From positions 174-10,154 of the forward strand of contig DOUV01000070.1 in assembly GCA_003520455.1 (NCBI GenBank): a stretch of 9,981 nucleotides of DNA, written 5' to 3'. Shown here in pieces: positions 1 to 5,563 of the stretch (position 1 is the first letter of the stretch; every line of letters starts with the position of its first letter). The position numbers and the translations under genes are program-made. This DNA comes from Chloroflexota bacterium. Its GTDB lineage: Bacteria > Chloroflexota > Anaerolineae > Ardenticatenales > Ardenticatenaceae. The notes beneath the pieces were generated by a model. That model ran no database searches. It was not told where the DNA came from and was given only the letters and a program-made list of their open reading frames with translations.

Positions 1-837
1 GAGCGCTTCCCCGACGGCGAGCTTTCGGTGCGACTTCTCGAGCCGGTTCGCCGGAAAGAGATCTTTCTCGTGCAGCCCACCTCGCCGCCGGTCAATGATC
101 ACCTCGTCGAACTCCTGGTCATGGCCGATGCCTGCCGGCGCGCCGCCGCTGCCCACATCACCGCCATCGTACCCTACTTCGGCTACGCCCATGCCGACAA
201 GCGCCACGGCCGCCGCGAACCGATCACGGCCAGTATGGTCGCCCACCTCCTGCAAACCGTCGGCATCAATCACGTCGTGACCGTCGACCTGCACATGCCC
301 CAGATCGAAGGCTTCTTTCACATTCCCGTGGATAGCCTGACGGCGATGCCGACGCTCAGTGGCGCCCTCCGCTCGCGGTTGCCGCCTGATGCCGTCGTCG
401 TCTCGCCGGACGCAGGCCGGGTTCGCATGGCGACCCGCTACGCGCAGCGACTCGGCATTCCGCTCGCCGTCCTCCATAAGCGCCGCGAGAGCGGCACTGA
501 GACGGTCGTCACCCATCTCGTCGGCGACGTGCGCGGCCGTGCCTGCCTGATCGTGGACGATATGATCTCGACCGGCGGCACCGTGGCAGAGAGCATCGAG
601 ACCTTGCTCGAGGCCGGTGCTCGGCCAGAAATGACCGTCGCCGCCACCCATGGGCTGCTCCTGGACGGGGCACGTGAGCGGCTCACCCAGAAGGCGGTGC
701 GTGAAGTGATCATCACCGACACAGTGCCGGTGGATGCCGTCGCGTGGTCCAACCTGCGAGTCGTCTCGGTGGCACCTCTACTCGCCGCAGCGCTTCGGCG
801 GTTCCTGGTGGATGGCTCCCTCAGCGACCTCTTCTAG
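1..837 (+). CDS. prs: Ribose-phosphate pyrophosphokinase (PRPP synthetase), 5' end cut by the window
   Basis: Makes PRPP from ribose 5-phosphate and ATP in the cytoplasm, for purine, pyrimidine, His, Trp and NAD synthesis. The frame is open from base 1 and begins inside the family's N-terminal RFPDGE motif, so a few tens of N-terminal residues lie outside the window; 278 residues are visible and the family is usually about 310-320. In order I see the QPTSPPVNDHLVELL segment (visible residues about 25-39), DKRHGRREPITA around the ATP-binding region (about 66-77), DLHMPQIEGFF with the conserved catalytic-region His (about 96-106), VSPDAG (134-139), the HKRR catalytic-loop motif (159-162) and the PRPP-binding loop VDDMISTGGT (185-194). 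All key motifs are intact. GTG at 28 is not the true start because the conserved sequence continues upstream. Some genomes of this kind carry more than one prs copy, so it need not be the only one. The family call is very secure. Confidence 0.96.
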   Translation, partial: ERFPDGELSVRLLEPVRRKEIFLVQPTSPPVNDHLVELLVMADACRRAAAAHITAIVPYFGYAHADKRHGRREPITASMVAHLLQTVGINHVVTVDLHMPQIEGFFHIPVDSLTAMPTLSGALRSRLPPDAVVVSPDAGRVRMATRYAQRLGIPLAVLHKRRESGTETVVTHLVGDVRGRACLIVDDMISTGGTVAESIETLLEAGARPEMTVAATHGLLLDGARERLTQKAVREVIITDTVPVDAVAWSNLRVVSVAPLLAAALRRFLVDGSLSDLF

Positions 838-957
838 CGAGGCGCGAGACCGGCCGGGCATCCCGTCTCGATCGGCCGCCCGGAGAGGCACGTACGTAAC
901 TCTCTTGCTTGAGCGTTGGGATTCAGTGAGCCTGAACTCAACTGAACGGAGGTTCCA

Positions 958-1239
958 ATGACACTGCTTGGCTTTGTCGTGTTACTAATCGTCGCGGCGA
1001 TCACCGGAGCGTTGGGCCAGGCACTGGCGGGATATTCCCGTGGTGGTTGTCTCGCCTCGGTTGTTGTCGGGTTTGTCGGTGCCTGGATTGGGCTCTGGAT
1101 CGCTCGGCAGTTTGATCTGCCAACCTTTATCGTTCTCACCATCGACGGCCGGCCCTTTCCTTTAGTCTGGGCCATCATCGGCGCCGCGATCTTTGCGGCG
1201 ATTCTCGGCCTCCTGTTCAAAGGGCGAGCCTATTATTGA
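958..1239 (+). CDS. GlsB/YeaQ/YmgE family small membrane protein
   Basis: A 93-residue, almost wholly hydrophobic protein with three predicted membrane segments (about residues 3-21, 27-48 and 66-90). Gly is frequent in the helices (GALGQALAGYSRGG, VVGFVGAWIG, IIGAAIFAAILGLLFKG). This layout is typical of the transglycosylase-associated / GlsB-YeaQ-YmgE family of general-stress inner-membrane proteins, whose biochemical role is unknown. The polar stretch FDLPTFIVLTIDGRPFPLV between helices 2 and 3 resembles the family loop. ATG at 958 is chosen because GGAGG lies at 948-952. It stands alone, 120 bases after prs and 538 bases before the next gene, so it is probably a single-gene transcript. 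The family is recognised from pattern only. Confidence 0.8.
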   Translation: MTLLGFVVLLIVAAITGALGQALAGYSRGGCLASVVVGFVGAWIGLWIARQFDLPTFIVLTIDGRPFPLVWAIIGAAIFAAILGLLFKGRAYY

Positions 1240-1777
1240 GCTGAACGTATAGCGCTCAACCCGGTGCCCACCATCCCGGGCCGTCGCTTCGCTCTTTGTC
1301 CTCACGTTTCGCTCCCCCAGAGCACCCACCCTCCTCCTGCGACCCGGCCGAGCTCCTTCCTTCAGCCTTCCAGCCTTCCACACCAACCGCAAGGCGTCCC
1401 GCCACCACATCCGCCGGCATACAACTTGCAGCGTTTTGCATAAGGTGTGAAGGCAGTTTGTTCGACCATCGGTGGCCCGTGTACATGTGGGCCGGCGCTG
1501 CCAGCCAGGTCTGCACCAGACAGAAGAGTCGATCCTGCTGGCGGCAGTCAGACAATACGTTGCTGCAGCGGGACGAGCGGCCTGTGGTCGAGCCGCGCTC
1601 CCGGGGCAGGCCCTCGGCCCATCGCCGCACTATCAAATGGATGGCACCGCTCACTTTCTGTAAAAGTGGCGCGTACGCGCCACTTTTACAGAAATATGAG
1701 CACCTCATCAAACGATAGCGAGTCCAGTCGACAACGAGGGAACTCAGCGCCTGTGCTGGGAGAAGGAGTCAAACTCG
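1240..1777. other. 538-base gap, no convincing gene
   Basis: Several frames are open here on both strands, but none gives a protein-like composition, a good ribosome binding site or a motif I know. I see a weak 5-bp hairpin at 1260-1280 just after the GlsB-like gene, a pyrimidine-rich stretch at 1325-1380 with a tandem 8-base duplication (CAGCCTTC at 1363-1370 and 1371-1378), and the 40-base palindrome described separately. The segment 1440-1654 could be decayed mobile-element DNA ending at the palindrome; I cannot show this. Confidence 0.5.
1655..1694. repeat. Perfect 40-base palindrome
   Basis: Twenty bases beginning TTTCTGTAAAAGTGG are followed without a spacer by their exact reverse complement, ending CCACTTTTACAGAAA. 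The centre lies between 1674 and 1675 within GCGTACGC. Bases outside (C1654 and T1695) no longer pair, so the symmetry ends sharply. A DNA cruciform or an RNA hairpin of up to 20 bp could form, with the central bases opening as a loop. The outer arms are AT-rich and the centre GC-rich, unlike the GC-rich hairpins elsewhere here. It may be two abutted transposon ends, a MITE remnant, a large operator or a terminator-like hairpin. The palindrome is certain; its role is not. Confidence 0.97.
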
Positions 1778-2407
1778 ATGAAGTATCTCAGGCTGATACT
1801 GGTCGCAGCAGTCGCGCTTCTGGCAGTGGGTGCGCCGGCGACGGCCAGAGCCGAGGAGCCGTGTGGCAGGACGTACACCGTCGTCCGCGGTGACACGCTC
1901 ACCGCGATCGCCCGGCGCTGCACAACAACAGTGGCGGCGATCCTGAGAGCGAACCCGGTTGTCAGGAACCCTAACATTATCCCCGTGGGCCTTCGGTTGA
2001 ATATTCCGGCCCCGCAAGAACCCGGTGGATCGGCTCTGTACGTCGTGAAGCCGGGCGATACGCTCAGCCGGATTGCTGCCCGGTTTGGGACAACCGTCTC
2101 GGCCATCCTTCGAGCCAACCCGGAAATCCGCAATCCAAACGTGATCTACGTGGGCCAGCGGCTGAGGATTCCAGAGGCAGGCGGCCCGGTTTCCACCACT
2201 GTGAACGTTTTCTTGATTGGCCTGGGCACCGGACAGATTGGCTGCGGGGATGAGGCTGTACCGGTCACACCATCGGGCTGCCACCCGCGCGGCGTTGGCA
2301 GACACGTGGCGGCAGTCGCGCGGGGAGCCCTGGCGTGCCAGGGCTCCCAGAACCCGACCGGCAGGCCGGCGTGTAGCAGAGCGCCCACCTGCTCTCTTCG
2401 GGTCTGA
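1778..2407 (+). CDS. Secreted protein with two LysM domains; probable truncated GerMN domain at the C-terminus
   Basis: A 209-residue exported protein likely to bind peptidoglycan or similar GlcNAc polymers. Residues 1-25 form a signal peptide (MKYLRL, a hydrophobic core, then ATARA before the mature end). LysM 1 spans about 31-77 (YTVVRGDTLTAIARR to VGLRLNIP) and LysM 2 about 87-132 (YVVKPGDTLSRIAARFG to VGQRLRIP); both are complete. Residues 142-164 (VNVFLIGLG, then IGCGDEAVPVT) resemble the opening of a GerMN (sporulation/germination) domain, a common LysM partner. From about residue 165 the sequence turns into Cys/Pro/Arg-rich text unlike any domain, as after a frameshift or deletion; a better continuation (RAATRAALADTW) appears in another frame. 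A strong hairpin lies in this tail. ATG at 1778 follows AAGGAG at 1763-1768. Function secure for LysM; the broken end is an inference. Confidence 0.85.
   Translation: MKYLRLILVAAVALLAVGAPATARAEEPCGRTYTVVRGDTLTAIARRCTTTVAAILRANPVVRNPNIIPVGLRLNIPAPQEPGGSALYVVKPGDTLSRIAARFGTTVSAILRANPEIRNPNVIYVGQRLRIPEAGGPVSTTVNVFLIGLGTGQIGCGDEAVPVTPSGCHPRGVGRHVAAVARGALACQGSQNPTGRPACSRAPTCSLRV
2323..2348. repeat. Perfect 12-bp inverted repeat in the tail of the LysM gene
   Basis: GGGAGCCCTGGC at 2323-2334 is separated by GT from its exact reverse complement at 2337-2348. As RNA the loop would widen by opening the inner C-G pair. It sits in the part of the reading frame that no longer looks like a domain, about 60 bases before the stop codon. 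No T run follows, so it is not a textbook terminator. It may mark a junction where the original C-terminal coding sequence was lost. Confidence 0.85.
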
Positions 2408-2570
2408 CACTGGGCCACCGATCTGGAGGTAGAGGACAAGATCCCGAGATGTGTTGAAAATTACATACAGCAGTCCCTCGCTCGTGTATCGTAAATGTAT
2501 ACCGAAGAGCCGGAAGAAACGACGCAGAAAGCCCGCGTTGTGGGTAACTGTACTAAAGGAGTAGCTCGGG

Positions 2571-2999
2571 ATGAATATTGTTGGCGCAATGATCGCAGGA
2601 TTGTTTGGGACGGCTGTGATGACGCTGCTGATGGCCCTCGCGCCGATGATGGGAATGCCGAAAATGAACGTCATCGGCATGCTGGGCACGATGGCGACGG
2701 CCGACCAGGGGACCGCGACGGCCATCGGCACGGTGACGCACTTCGTCATGGGTGTCATCTTTGCCATCATCTATGCCGCCTTGTGGAGCCTTGGCATCGG
2801 CTCGCCGACCGCGTTGAGCGGCGTGCTCTTCGGCCTGGTACACGGGCTCATTGCTGCGCTGGCGATGCCAATGATGCTGCGCATGCACCCGCGCCCGCCG
2901 GGCATGAGTGCCGGGCCGATGATGGTGACTGGCCTTCTCGTGGGGCATGTTGCTTATGGACTGGTCGTCGCGCTCATCTACGGACAATTCGTCGCCTGA
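2571..2999 (+). CDS. Methionine-rich four-helix membrane protein, unknown function
   Basis: A 142-residue integral membrane protein with four predicted helices (about 3-26, 51-74, 80-101 and 117-140) and short loops. I do not recognise a named function; it resembles small conserved bacterial membrane proteins of unknown function. Eighteen of 142 residues are Met, clustered as APMMGMPKM (25-32), AMPMMLRMH (98-106) and AGPMMV (114-119). His residues lie in or beside helices at 57, 91, 106 and 126. Such Met/His clustering is seen in copper- and silver-handling membrane proteins, but Met is also common in membrane helices, so this is only suggestive. AAGGAG at 2556-2561 sets ATG 2571 as start. 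It is a single-gene unit: 163 bases separate it from the LysM gene and an intrinsic terminator follows directly. Confidence 0.8.
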   Translation: MNIVGAMIAGLFGTAVMTLLMALAPMMGMPKMNVIGMLGTMATADQGTATAIGTVTHFVMGVIFAIIYAALWSLGIGSPTALSGVLFGLVHGLIAALAMPMMLRMHPRPPGMSAGPMMVTGLLVGHVAYGLVVALIYGQFVA

Positions 3000-3018
3000 G
3001 ATCGCGCGACGCCCGGGG

Positions 3019-3067
3019 GAGGGCCAGGCTCGAAGTCCCCTCCTTCTTCCAGCCTGGCCCTCTTTTT
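3019..3067 (+). terminator. Intrinsic (Rho-independent) terminator
   Basis: A 12-bp perfect stem, GAGGGCCAGGCT at 3019-3030 paired with AGCCTGGCCCTC at 3051-3062, encloses a 20-base loop and is followed at once by TTTTT (3063-3067). It lies 20 bases after the stop codon of the upstream membrane-protein gene. This is the only textbook terminator in the window. Its T run overlaps a possible TTG start for the next gene, which argues against that start. Confidence 0.92.
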
Positions 3068-3088
3068 GTCGCACCGTTATCCACTCCC

Positions 3089-3093
3089 GAGGA
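3089..3093 (+). promoter_or_regulatory. Ribosome binding site that decides the TauE/SafE start
   Basis: GAGGA at 3089-3093 lies five bases before ATG 3099. An upstream in-frame TTG at 3066 falls inside the terminator T run and has no Shine-Dalgarno sequence, so ATG 3099 is preferred. Confidence 0.7.
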
Positions 3094-3098
3094 CGGCA

Positions 3099-3977
3099 AT
3101 GACTTGGACAGCCTACTGGTTCATGTTTCCCACAGCGCTCGGTGTCGCTACGCTGGCGACTGCTTCCGGCATCGAAGGGGCCACCTTTTTCTCGCCGATC
3201 TTCATTCTGGCTCTGGGCCTCGACCCGCGTATCGCCATCGGTACGGCGCTCATGACAGAGGTCTTCGGCTTCGCTTCGGGAGTATCCGCCTACGGACGGC
3301 GGCGGCTGATCGACTACCGGCTTGCCCGGCAACTGCTCACTTTCACAGTGCCACTCGCGCTGGTCGGGGCGTATCTCGCCGGGCACATCTCGCCCGACAT
3401 ACTCAAAGTTCTGTTTGGAGCCGGTCTGCTCATGCTGGGAATCGTCTTTCTGCGGGCACCGGCCCCGAACGAGGTGGCGGCGCTCGACCGGGCCATCGCA
3501 GCCGACTCTCCCCCGACGCGGGCCGCGACCTGTCTCGTAACAGCGGCAGGAGAAGAGATTCGCTACACTCCCTGCAATCGTACAGAAGGATCGCTGCTCT
3601 GTGGCCTGGGTGGTCTCACGATGGGGTTGCTTGGCTCGGGCCAGGGAGAAATCAACGGGTACTTTCTGCTGCGGCGCTGCCGGGTGCCGGCGAAAGTGGC
3701 AGTTGCCACGAGTGCCTTCATCGTCGCCACGACGGCTCTTACAGCCTCACTCGGCCATTTGATCCACTTCGCCCTGACTGGTGGCAGCGTCCTCGCCCAA
3801 GTGATGAGTCTGGTCATCTACACGGTGCCGGGTGTGATCATCGGCGGCCAATTGGGACCGGCCCTCGCGGCTCGGCTGGACACCCACAAAACCGAGAAAT
3901 TGCTAGCCATCATCTTCCTGGCCATTGGCATTTTCACACTCTGGACAACGCTGTCGGCCGGAAGGAATCTGCTTTGA
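3099..3977 (+). CDS. TauE/SafE family (DUF81) membrane permease
   Basis: A 292-residue polytopic protein of the TauE/SafE family, whose characterised members export sulfite or sulfoacetate or move other small organosulfur anions. The substrate here cannot be read from sequence. It has the family's internal two-fold repeat: the first half opens with GVATLATASGIEGATFFSPIF (15-35 region) and ALMTEVFGFASG (50-61); the second half has GLTMGLLGSGQGEINGYFLLRR (172-193 region) and ATSAFIVATTALTASLGHL (203-221). About seven to eight hydrophobic segments are visible, with a soluble central loop at about 121-165 that has two Cys (145 and 159). A variant with this loop and the GQGEINGYFLLRRCRVP motif is a recurrent bacterial form. 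The next gene is 337 bases away, so it is probably transcribed alone. A role in sulfur-compound export beside two thioredoxins is plausible but inferred. Confidence 0.9.
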   Translation: MTWTAYWFMFPTALGVATLATASGIEGATFFSPIFILALGLDPRIAIGTALMTEVFGFASGVSAYGRRRLIDYRLARQLLTFTVPLALVGAYLAGHISPDILKVLFGAGLLMLGIVFLRAPAPNEVAALDRAIAADSPPTRAATCLVTAAGEEIRYTPCNRTEGSLLCGLGGLTMGLLGSGQGEINGYFLLRRCRVPAKVAVATSAFIVATTALTASLGHLIHFALTGGSVLAQVMSLVIYTVPGVIIGGQLGPALAARLDTHKTEKLLAIIFLAIGIFTLWTTLSAGRNLL

Positions 3978-4314
3978 GAATCTCTGGGCCCGAGTACTAC
4001 GACTACAGTTCGCTTGCAAATGACTCACCAGCCGCGCGGCGATGCTGGTTCGGGTGTCAGGCTGAGCAAACGGAGGAGCCGGATGGGGAGCTCAGCGCAA
4101 TATCCGGCGAGTGGTCATTCACCACCACGAGCCTGACAAAGCATCACACCATGCCTGACCCGCCCGCCGCGCACCTCTCCGCAGGGGGTCCTGTTGCGTT
4201 CTTCCCCTCGTGCCGCCAGTGAAGATCGAACTGCCCGGTGGATGGTGGCTATCTTACAGACAGCGCTTCCGCAGGTTGCTATGGTCGAGACCGTATCGCG
4301 AGAGGAGGTGAAAA
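3978..4314. other. 337-base gap with three small hairpins, no gene
   Basis: No frame shows a recognisable product. Three inverted repeats follow the permease gene: ACCAGC at 4027-4032 with GCTGGT at 4044-4049; GCCGGAT at 4078-4084 with ATCCGGC at 4102-4108; and GTGGT at 4111-4115 with ACCAC at 4121-4125. None has a T run. They could end the permease transcript or be leader structure for the thioredoxin operon. I see no clear promoter. Confidence 0.45.
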
Positions 4315-4881
4315 ATGGTTCCGCAGGCGCATACTTCTACACACAGATGGATCTTCATATTGATCATCCTGCTGGTGGCAGGAGGATGGGTTGGATTCTC
4401 CCACAACGCCGGACCAGCGGGAGGCGGGCATCAGGAATCGAGGCCGACTGAGGGCTCCCGCGCGCCCGATTTTACGTTGGAGACGCTCAGCGGAGCCACC
4501 GCCTCGCTATCCACGTACCGGGGAAAAGTGGTCGTCGTGAACCTGTGGGCCAGTTGGTGCGGTCCCTGCCAGGCCGAGATGCCCACACTTGAGAAAGTGT
4601 ATACGGCGAATCACGACCGCGGCCTCGAAGTGCTGGCGGTCAATGGCACCTTCCAGGACAGCGAAGCGGATGCGCGAGCCTTCGCCCAGCATTTTGGGTT
4701 GACCTTCCCGATCTTGCTCGATCGCGATGGTTCGGTGAGTACCCGGTACCTGCTCCGGGGTCTTCCCACCACCTACATCATCGACCGCCGGGGCATCATC
4801 CGCTCTGTCATCGTTGGAGGGCCCATCCCGGAAGCCGTGCTGCTAACGAACGTGGAAGCGCTTCTAAAGGAGACATCGTGA
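4315..4881 (+). CDS. Membrane-anchored TlpA/ResA-like thiol-disulfide oxidoreductase
   Basis: A 188-residue thioredoxin-fold protein held by one N-terminal helix (about residues 12-28, after a positively charged HRW) with the catalytic domain outside the cytoplasm. The domain begins at about 48 (SRAPDFTLETLSG) in the manner of the AhpC-TSA/Redoxin group; the active site is WCGPC at 81-85 in NLWASWCGPCQAEMP; the cis-Pro is P151 in RGLPTTYIID; a GGP segment follows near 168-170. TlpA/ResA proteins reduce disulfides in cytochrome c, in cytochrome oxidase copper sites or in other exported proteins. Length and motif order are normal. AGGAGGTG at 4303-4310, a near-perfect anti-16S match, sets ATG 4315. 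The last codon and stop overlap the GTG of the next gene by four bases, so the two are translationally coupled. I cannot say which TlpA subgroup it is. Confidence 0.93.
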   Translation: MVPQAHTSTHRWIFILIILLVAGGWVGFSHNAGPAGGGHQESRPTEGSRAPDFTLETLSGATASLSTYRGKVVVVNLWASWCGPCQAEMPTLEKVYTANHDRGLEVLAVNGTFQDSEADARAFAQHFGLTFPILLDRDGSVSTRYLLRGLPTTYIIDRRGIIRSVIVGGPIPEAVLLTNVEALLKETS

Positions 4882-5165
4882 TACGTCCCGTGTTGAAGAT
4901 CTACGTCGATGCATATTGCTTTACCTGCCAGGAGACATATCGGCTTGCTGCGGCAATAGCACCGCGAGCCCCCGAGCTGACCATCGATATGGTAGATATC
5001 GACCAGGCCGACGCGGTGATCCCACCAGAGGTTTTCGCCACACCGACCTACCTTCTGAACGGACGGGTGATCTCGCTTGGCAACCCGACGCTGGAGCGCC
5101 TGTGCCAGGCCCTGCGCGAGGCCGGGGTGGCGGTTGCCGAGCCTATCGACCACGGGCGCCCATAA
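4878..5165 (+). CDS. Mini thioredoxin/glutaredoxin-like protein with a CFTC active site
   Basis: A 95-residue single-domain protein with no signal peptide, so probably cytoplasmic. It starts with a beta strand (VLKIYVDAYC) leading to CFTC at residues 14-17, then a helix (QETYRLAAAIA), a strand (LTIDMVDID), and the ATPTYLLNGRVISLGNP segment whose P56 matches the cis-Pro of the thioredoxin fold. It is a minimal fold, shorter than a typical thioredoxin of about 105 residues, and resembles small glutaredoxin-like thioredoxins. GTG at 4878 is the start: AAAGGAG lies at 4866-4872 and the GTGA overlap with the TlpA-like gene is four bases. The pairing suggests a joint electron-transfer or thiol-repair task, but the two probably sit on opposite sides of the membrane, so direct transfer would need a carrier that is not visible here. 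Confidence 0.85.
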   Translation: MIRPVLKIYVDAYCFTCQETYRLAAAIAPRAPELTIDMVDIDQADAVIPPEVFATPTYLLNGRVISLGNPTLERLCQALREAGVAVAEPIDHGRP

Positions 5166-5180
5166 TCGGGAGGATCAGGC

Positions 5181-5207
5181 GCCGCGAGCCAGACTGAGGC
5201 TCGCGGC
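5181..5207 (+). terminator. Possible terminator hairpin of the thioredoxin operon
   Basis: A perfect 10-bp GC-rich stem with loop AGACTGA, placed 15 bases after the stop codon at 5163-5165. The lack of a T tract makes it atypical; it may instead protect the 3' end of the transcript. Confidence 0.5.
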
Positions 5208-5551
5208 CACTGTAAGTGCGCTTACTGACAGCAAGCGCAGACAGGAGCAGGCTCTTTGTAACGCTCGGACCACTCAGCGAGGACAAGCAGCACAGCGTGC
5301 TCGTGACCCACCTGCAAGACCACGACCGTCGCCGCGTAGACCCGGCGGGAGCAGGGGGAACCCCCCGAGACCCATCCTCGCCATGAACGGGGACCTGTAT
5401 CCGAGCACTCCGCGAGGCGCGTGCCCAGTTGGCGCGCTGCAAGCCGGTCGTTTTCGCCGGAATGGTGGCCCCCCCCTCGAAGGGGATGTCACGTATATCT
5501 TCCCTCTCATCTTCACGAACAGGTTCTTCGAATAGCGTCACCCGCAGATCC

Positions 5552-5558
5552 AAGGAGG
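5552..5558 (+). promoter_or_regulatory. Ribosome binding site that decides the GTG start at 5564
   Basis: AAGGAGG ends five bases before GTG 5564. The frame stays open upstream to 5429, but translation from there would bury the signal peptide behind about 45 basic and Ser-rich residues. GTG 5564 puts the signal peptide at the N-terminus. Confidence 0.85.
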
Positions 5559-5563
5559 ATTCA

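Larger units (their letters stand above)
5166..5563. other. 398-base gap with several GC-rich hairpins, no convincing gene
   Basis: A 10-bp perfect stem (GCCGCGAGCC at 5181-5190 with GGCTCGCGGC at 5198-5207, 7-base loop) lies 15 bases after the mini-thioredoxin stop and may end that operon, although no T run follows. Further hairpins are GGGGG/CCCCC at 5354-5365, GCGC..GCC/GGCGCGC at 5417-5437 with a 2-base bulge, and CCCCT-CGA-AGGGG at 5473-5485. The open frames here read as low-complexity Pro/Arg/Gly text and are not credible genes. The in-frame extension upstream of GTG 5564 is likewise rejected. Confidence 0.55.

Noticed and set aside
1296..1718. A 140-codon plus-strand open frame ending across the 40-base palindrome
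   Set aside because: No recognisable domain, no ribosome binding site, composition unlike the neighbouring genes. I also looked for IS transposase text here in all frames and found none I could name.
2451..2468. A Crp-like half-dyad (TGTGT...ACATA) upstream of the Met-rich membrane protein
   Set aside because: Only four to five bases match in each half and the spacing is wrong for the TGTGA-N6-TCACA consensus; not better than chance.
1769..2770. A 333-codon minus-strand open frame across the LysM gene
   Set aside because: Antisense to the clear LysM repeats and to the start of the membrane protein gene; low-complexity text, no ribosome binding site, no domain.
3066..3098. TTG start for the TauE/SafE gene
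   Set aside because: The TTG is part of the terminator T run and lacks a ribosome binding site; ATG 3099 has GAGGA at the right distance.
2553..3386. A 277-codon minus-strand open frame
   Set aside because: Antisense to two well-supported genes and across an intrinsic terminator; His/Arg/Gln-rich composition typical of a shadow frame.
2495..4222. A 575-codon open frame on the plus strand
   Set aside because: It overlaps the Met-rich membrane protein, the terminator and the TauE/SafE gene in another frame. Its product is Arg/His/Cys-rich without any motif. It is a shadow of GC-rich codon use in the real genes.
5429..5563. N-terminal extension of the LPTTG protein to an upstream start
   Set aside because: It has no ribosome binding site, adds a basic Ser-rich stretch before an evident signal peptide and overlaps hairpins. 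GTG 5564 with AAGGAGG fits far better.
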